DNA of 6,252 nucleotides, taken from positions 17,935 to 24,186 of the forward strand of contig JAKAPY010000005.1 in assembly GCA_021811925.1 (NCBI GenBank). The letters are read 5' to 3'. The DNA comes from Thermoplasmata archaeon. Lineage in GTDB: Archaea; Thermoplasmatota; Thermoplasmata; Sysuiplasmatales; Sysuiplasmataceae. Below, piece after piece: positions 5,509 to 6,252 of this stretch. The notes below the pieces were generated by a model. It was not told the DNA's origin. It was given only the letters and a program-made list of their open reading frames with translations, and did no database searches. Position 1 is the first letter of the stretch; every line of letters begins with the position of its first letter. The position numbers and the translations under genes were made by a program.

Positions 5509-5593
5509 GTGCCAAGGATCCGAGGCTGATGGCTCAACTTTCCTCCTAAGCAAACTGTTTTATCCCCACCACATCGGCTTTGGTCTTTGGCAC
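5509..5593 (+). ncRNA. Candidate small RNA: 22-bp stem with C-rich loop
   Basis: Bases 5509-5518 pair with 5584-5593, one U (5519) bulges, and 5520-5531 pair with 5572-5583, making 22 base pairs. Four of these are G-U (5516/5586, 5522/5581, 5524/5579, 5527/5576) when read as plus-strand RNA; in a minus-strand RNA they would all be C-A mismatches. That favours a plus-strand RNA rather than a DNA palindrome. The 40-nt loop (5532-5571) has no strong inner stem and contains UUUCCUCCUAAG and UAUCCCCACC, complementary to Shine-Dalgarno motifs. A TATA-like box lies 26 bp upstream. It does not resemble tRNA, 5S, SRP, RNase P, C/D or H/ACA RNA. It could instead be a leader structure of the CCA gene 84 bp downstream. 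Function is unknown. Confidence 0.45.
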
Positions 5594-5644
5594 TTACGTA
5601 TGATGGCCAGGTTTGCCGTGGTGACCTTAAAATCGGGATGGAAT

Positions 5645-5652
5645 GTTTATTG
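5645..5652 (+). promoter_or_regulatory. Predicted TATA box of the CCA enzyme gene
   Basis: GTTTATTG is centred about 28 bp before the ATG at 5677. No good Shine-Dalgarno motif stands before that ATG, so a leaderless transcript starting at or next to the ATG is the simplest reading, which is common for first genes in archaea. Confidence 0.4.
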
Positions 5653-5676
5653 ACATCTTCATTGATTTCCTTCAGG

Positions 5677-6252
5677 ATGGAGAAAGAAATCGAGAAGAAA
5701 ATTCTCGCCAGAATCAGGCCCACCGCCCAGGAATCGAATCATATCCAAAGTGCCGCGTCAGAGGTTGTTTCAAGGGTCAGGAGCGAGTCGTCCAGCCATG
5801 TGGCCGCTGCAGGGGGCCCAATCACTCCTGTTGTTGTGGGGTCGGTTGCCAAGGGGACATACCTGAAGGAAGCCGACGTTGATGTATTCATGACATTCCC
5901 TGTGAGCACAAGCAGGGAGATCCTCGAAAGGATAGGGACGGAGATAGGCAAAAAGGTGCTGGAGCATCCAGTGCTGAAGTATGCCGAACATCCGTACGTA
6001 AGGGGGAGGGTGGGCAATGTGACCATCGATCTTGTGCCATGTTACGCCATCACGGATCCGAGCATGAAGATGTCTGCAGTGGACAGGACTCCCTTCCAAT
6101 CCGAATTTGTGAACAGGCACATCCAGTCTTTCCAGAGGGACGAAGTCCGCCTTCTCAAGCGCTTTTTCAAAGGCATAGGCGTTTACGGGGCGGAAGCAAA
6201 AGTCAACGGTTTCTCCGGCTATCTTACGGAACTGCTGATCATGACTTACGGC
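5677..6252 (+). CDS. cca: CCA tRNA nucleotidyltransferase, archaeal class I, partial
   Basis: The first 192 residues are present and open to the right edge; the archaeal enzyme is usually around 440-460 aa, so less than half is seen. It adds or repairs the 3'-terminal CCA of tRNAs using CTP and ATP without a template. The N-terminal helix (MEKEIEKKILARIRPTAQE) leads to the polymerase-beta-type catalytic motif GSVAKGTYLKEADVDVF at 55-71, where Gly55-Ser56 bind the nucleotide triphosphate and Asp67 and Asp69 hold the metals. The third carboxylate is Asp118 in VTIDLVPCY. The stretch FVNRHIQSFQRDEVRLLKRF (154-173) followed by KVNGFSGYLTELLI is characteristic of the archaeal class and differs from the bacterial class II enzyme. 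The start is the ATG at 5677; a TTG at 5662 is in frame but less likely. It seems a single housekeeping gene. Confidence 0.95.
   Translation, partial: MEKEIEKKILARIRPTAQESNHIQSAASEVVSRVRSESSSHVAAAGGPITPVVVGSVAKGTYLKEADVDVFMTFPVSTSREILERIGTEIGKKVLEHPVLKYAEHPYVRGRVGNVTIDLVPCYAITDPSMKMSAVDRTPFQSEFVNRHIQSFQRDEVRLLKRFFKGIGVYGAEAKVNGFSGYLTELLIMTYG

Larger units (their letters stand above)
5224..5676. other. Intergenic region between the ABC operon and the CCA enzyme gene
   Basis: I see no convincing protein gene here, and nothing with tRNA arms or C/D-box RNA motifs. Positions 5224-5400 hold only a weak 5-bp GC hairpin (5352-5356 with 5368-5372). Positions 5405-5411 are a T-run on the plus strand. 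From 5426 onward structure becomes dense: hairpin, 12-bp palindrome, TATA-like box, long RNA-like hairpin, then the CCA gene promoter. These are listed separately. Confidence 0.6.

Noticed and set aside
5509..5593. Hairpin as a miniature transposable element with terminal inverted repeats
   Set aside because: No target-site duplication is visible in the flanks, and the stem imperfections are all G-U on one strand, which points to RNA. Copy number across the genome would settle it.
5594..5630. ATGATGG resembling a C box, for a C/D-box guide RNA
   Set aside because: No matching CUGA D box or internal C'/D' pair at the right distances.
5397..5723. 108-codon open frame on the minus strand, with an internal TTG preceded by AGGAGG (the antisense of the hairpin loop)
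   Set aside because: It overlaps the CCA gene start and antisenses the hairpin; the SD-to-TTG gap is only 4 nt rather than 9-10, and the protein looks like nothing known. The AGGAGG is better explained as the complement of the C-rich loop.

Overview
The window looks archaeal, most likely a Thermoplasmata-like euryarchaeon; the phylum-level placement is an inference. Signs are an archaeal-type (class I) CCA-adding enzyme, TATA/BRE-like elements about 26 bp before predicted starts, several TTG/GTG starts, heavy use of AGG for arginine, and strong Shine-Dalgarno (SD) motifs that sit 9-10 nt before the chosen start in four of the genes. Base composition is moderate, slightly above half GC by eye.

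Left block (1-1057, minus strand): a compact four-gene operon. In order of transcription it has a winged-helix regulator (746-1057), a two-helix membrane protein with a charged helical tail (421-753), a 42-residue charged helical protein (296-424), and a bactofilin-like beta-helix protein that runs off the left edge (1-295). The genes overlap or abut. A 10-2-10 inverted repeat (1085-1106) lies on the operon's TATA box and is a good candidate for the regulator's own operator.

Centre-left (1209-2635, plus strand): a MoaD/ThiS-like ubiquitin-fold protein ending in Gly-Gly, coupled to a cytoplasmic seven-Asp-box beta-propeller. Four consecutive blades each carry a histidine at the same place on the predicted inner strand, suggesting a ligand or metal site in the central channel.

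Centre-right (2644-5173, minus strand): a two-gene ABC transporter operon of the nitrate/sulfonate/taurine class, with a single-chain duplicated permease (569 aa) and its ATPase (248 aa). No substrate-binding protein is present in the window.

Right block (5174-5676) has no convincing protein gene. It holds the ABC promoter, a hairpin plus a 12-bp palindrome, and a striking 85-nt hairpin (5509-5593) with a 22-bp stem. Its imperfect pairs are all G-U when read as plus-strand RNA, and it starts about 26 bp after a TATA-like box. Its roughly 40-nt loop exposes CCUCC and CCCC, complementary to SD sequences. This is the best candidate for an undescribed RNA here. The window ends inside the CCA-adding enzyme gene (5677-6252).
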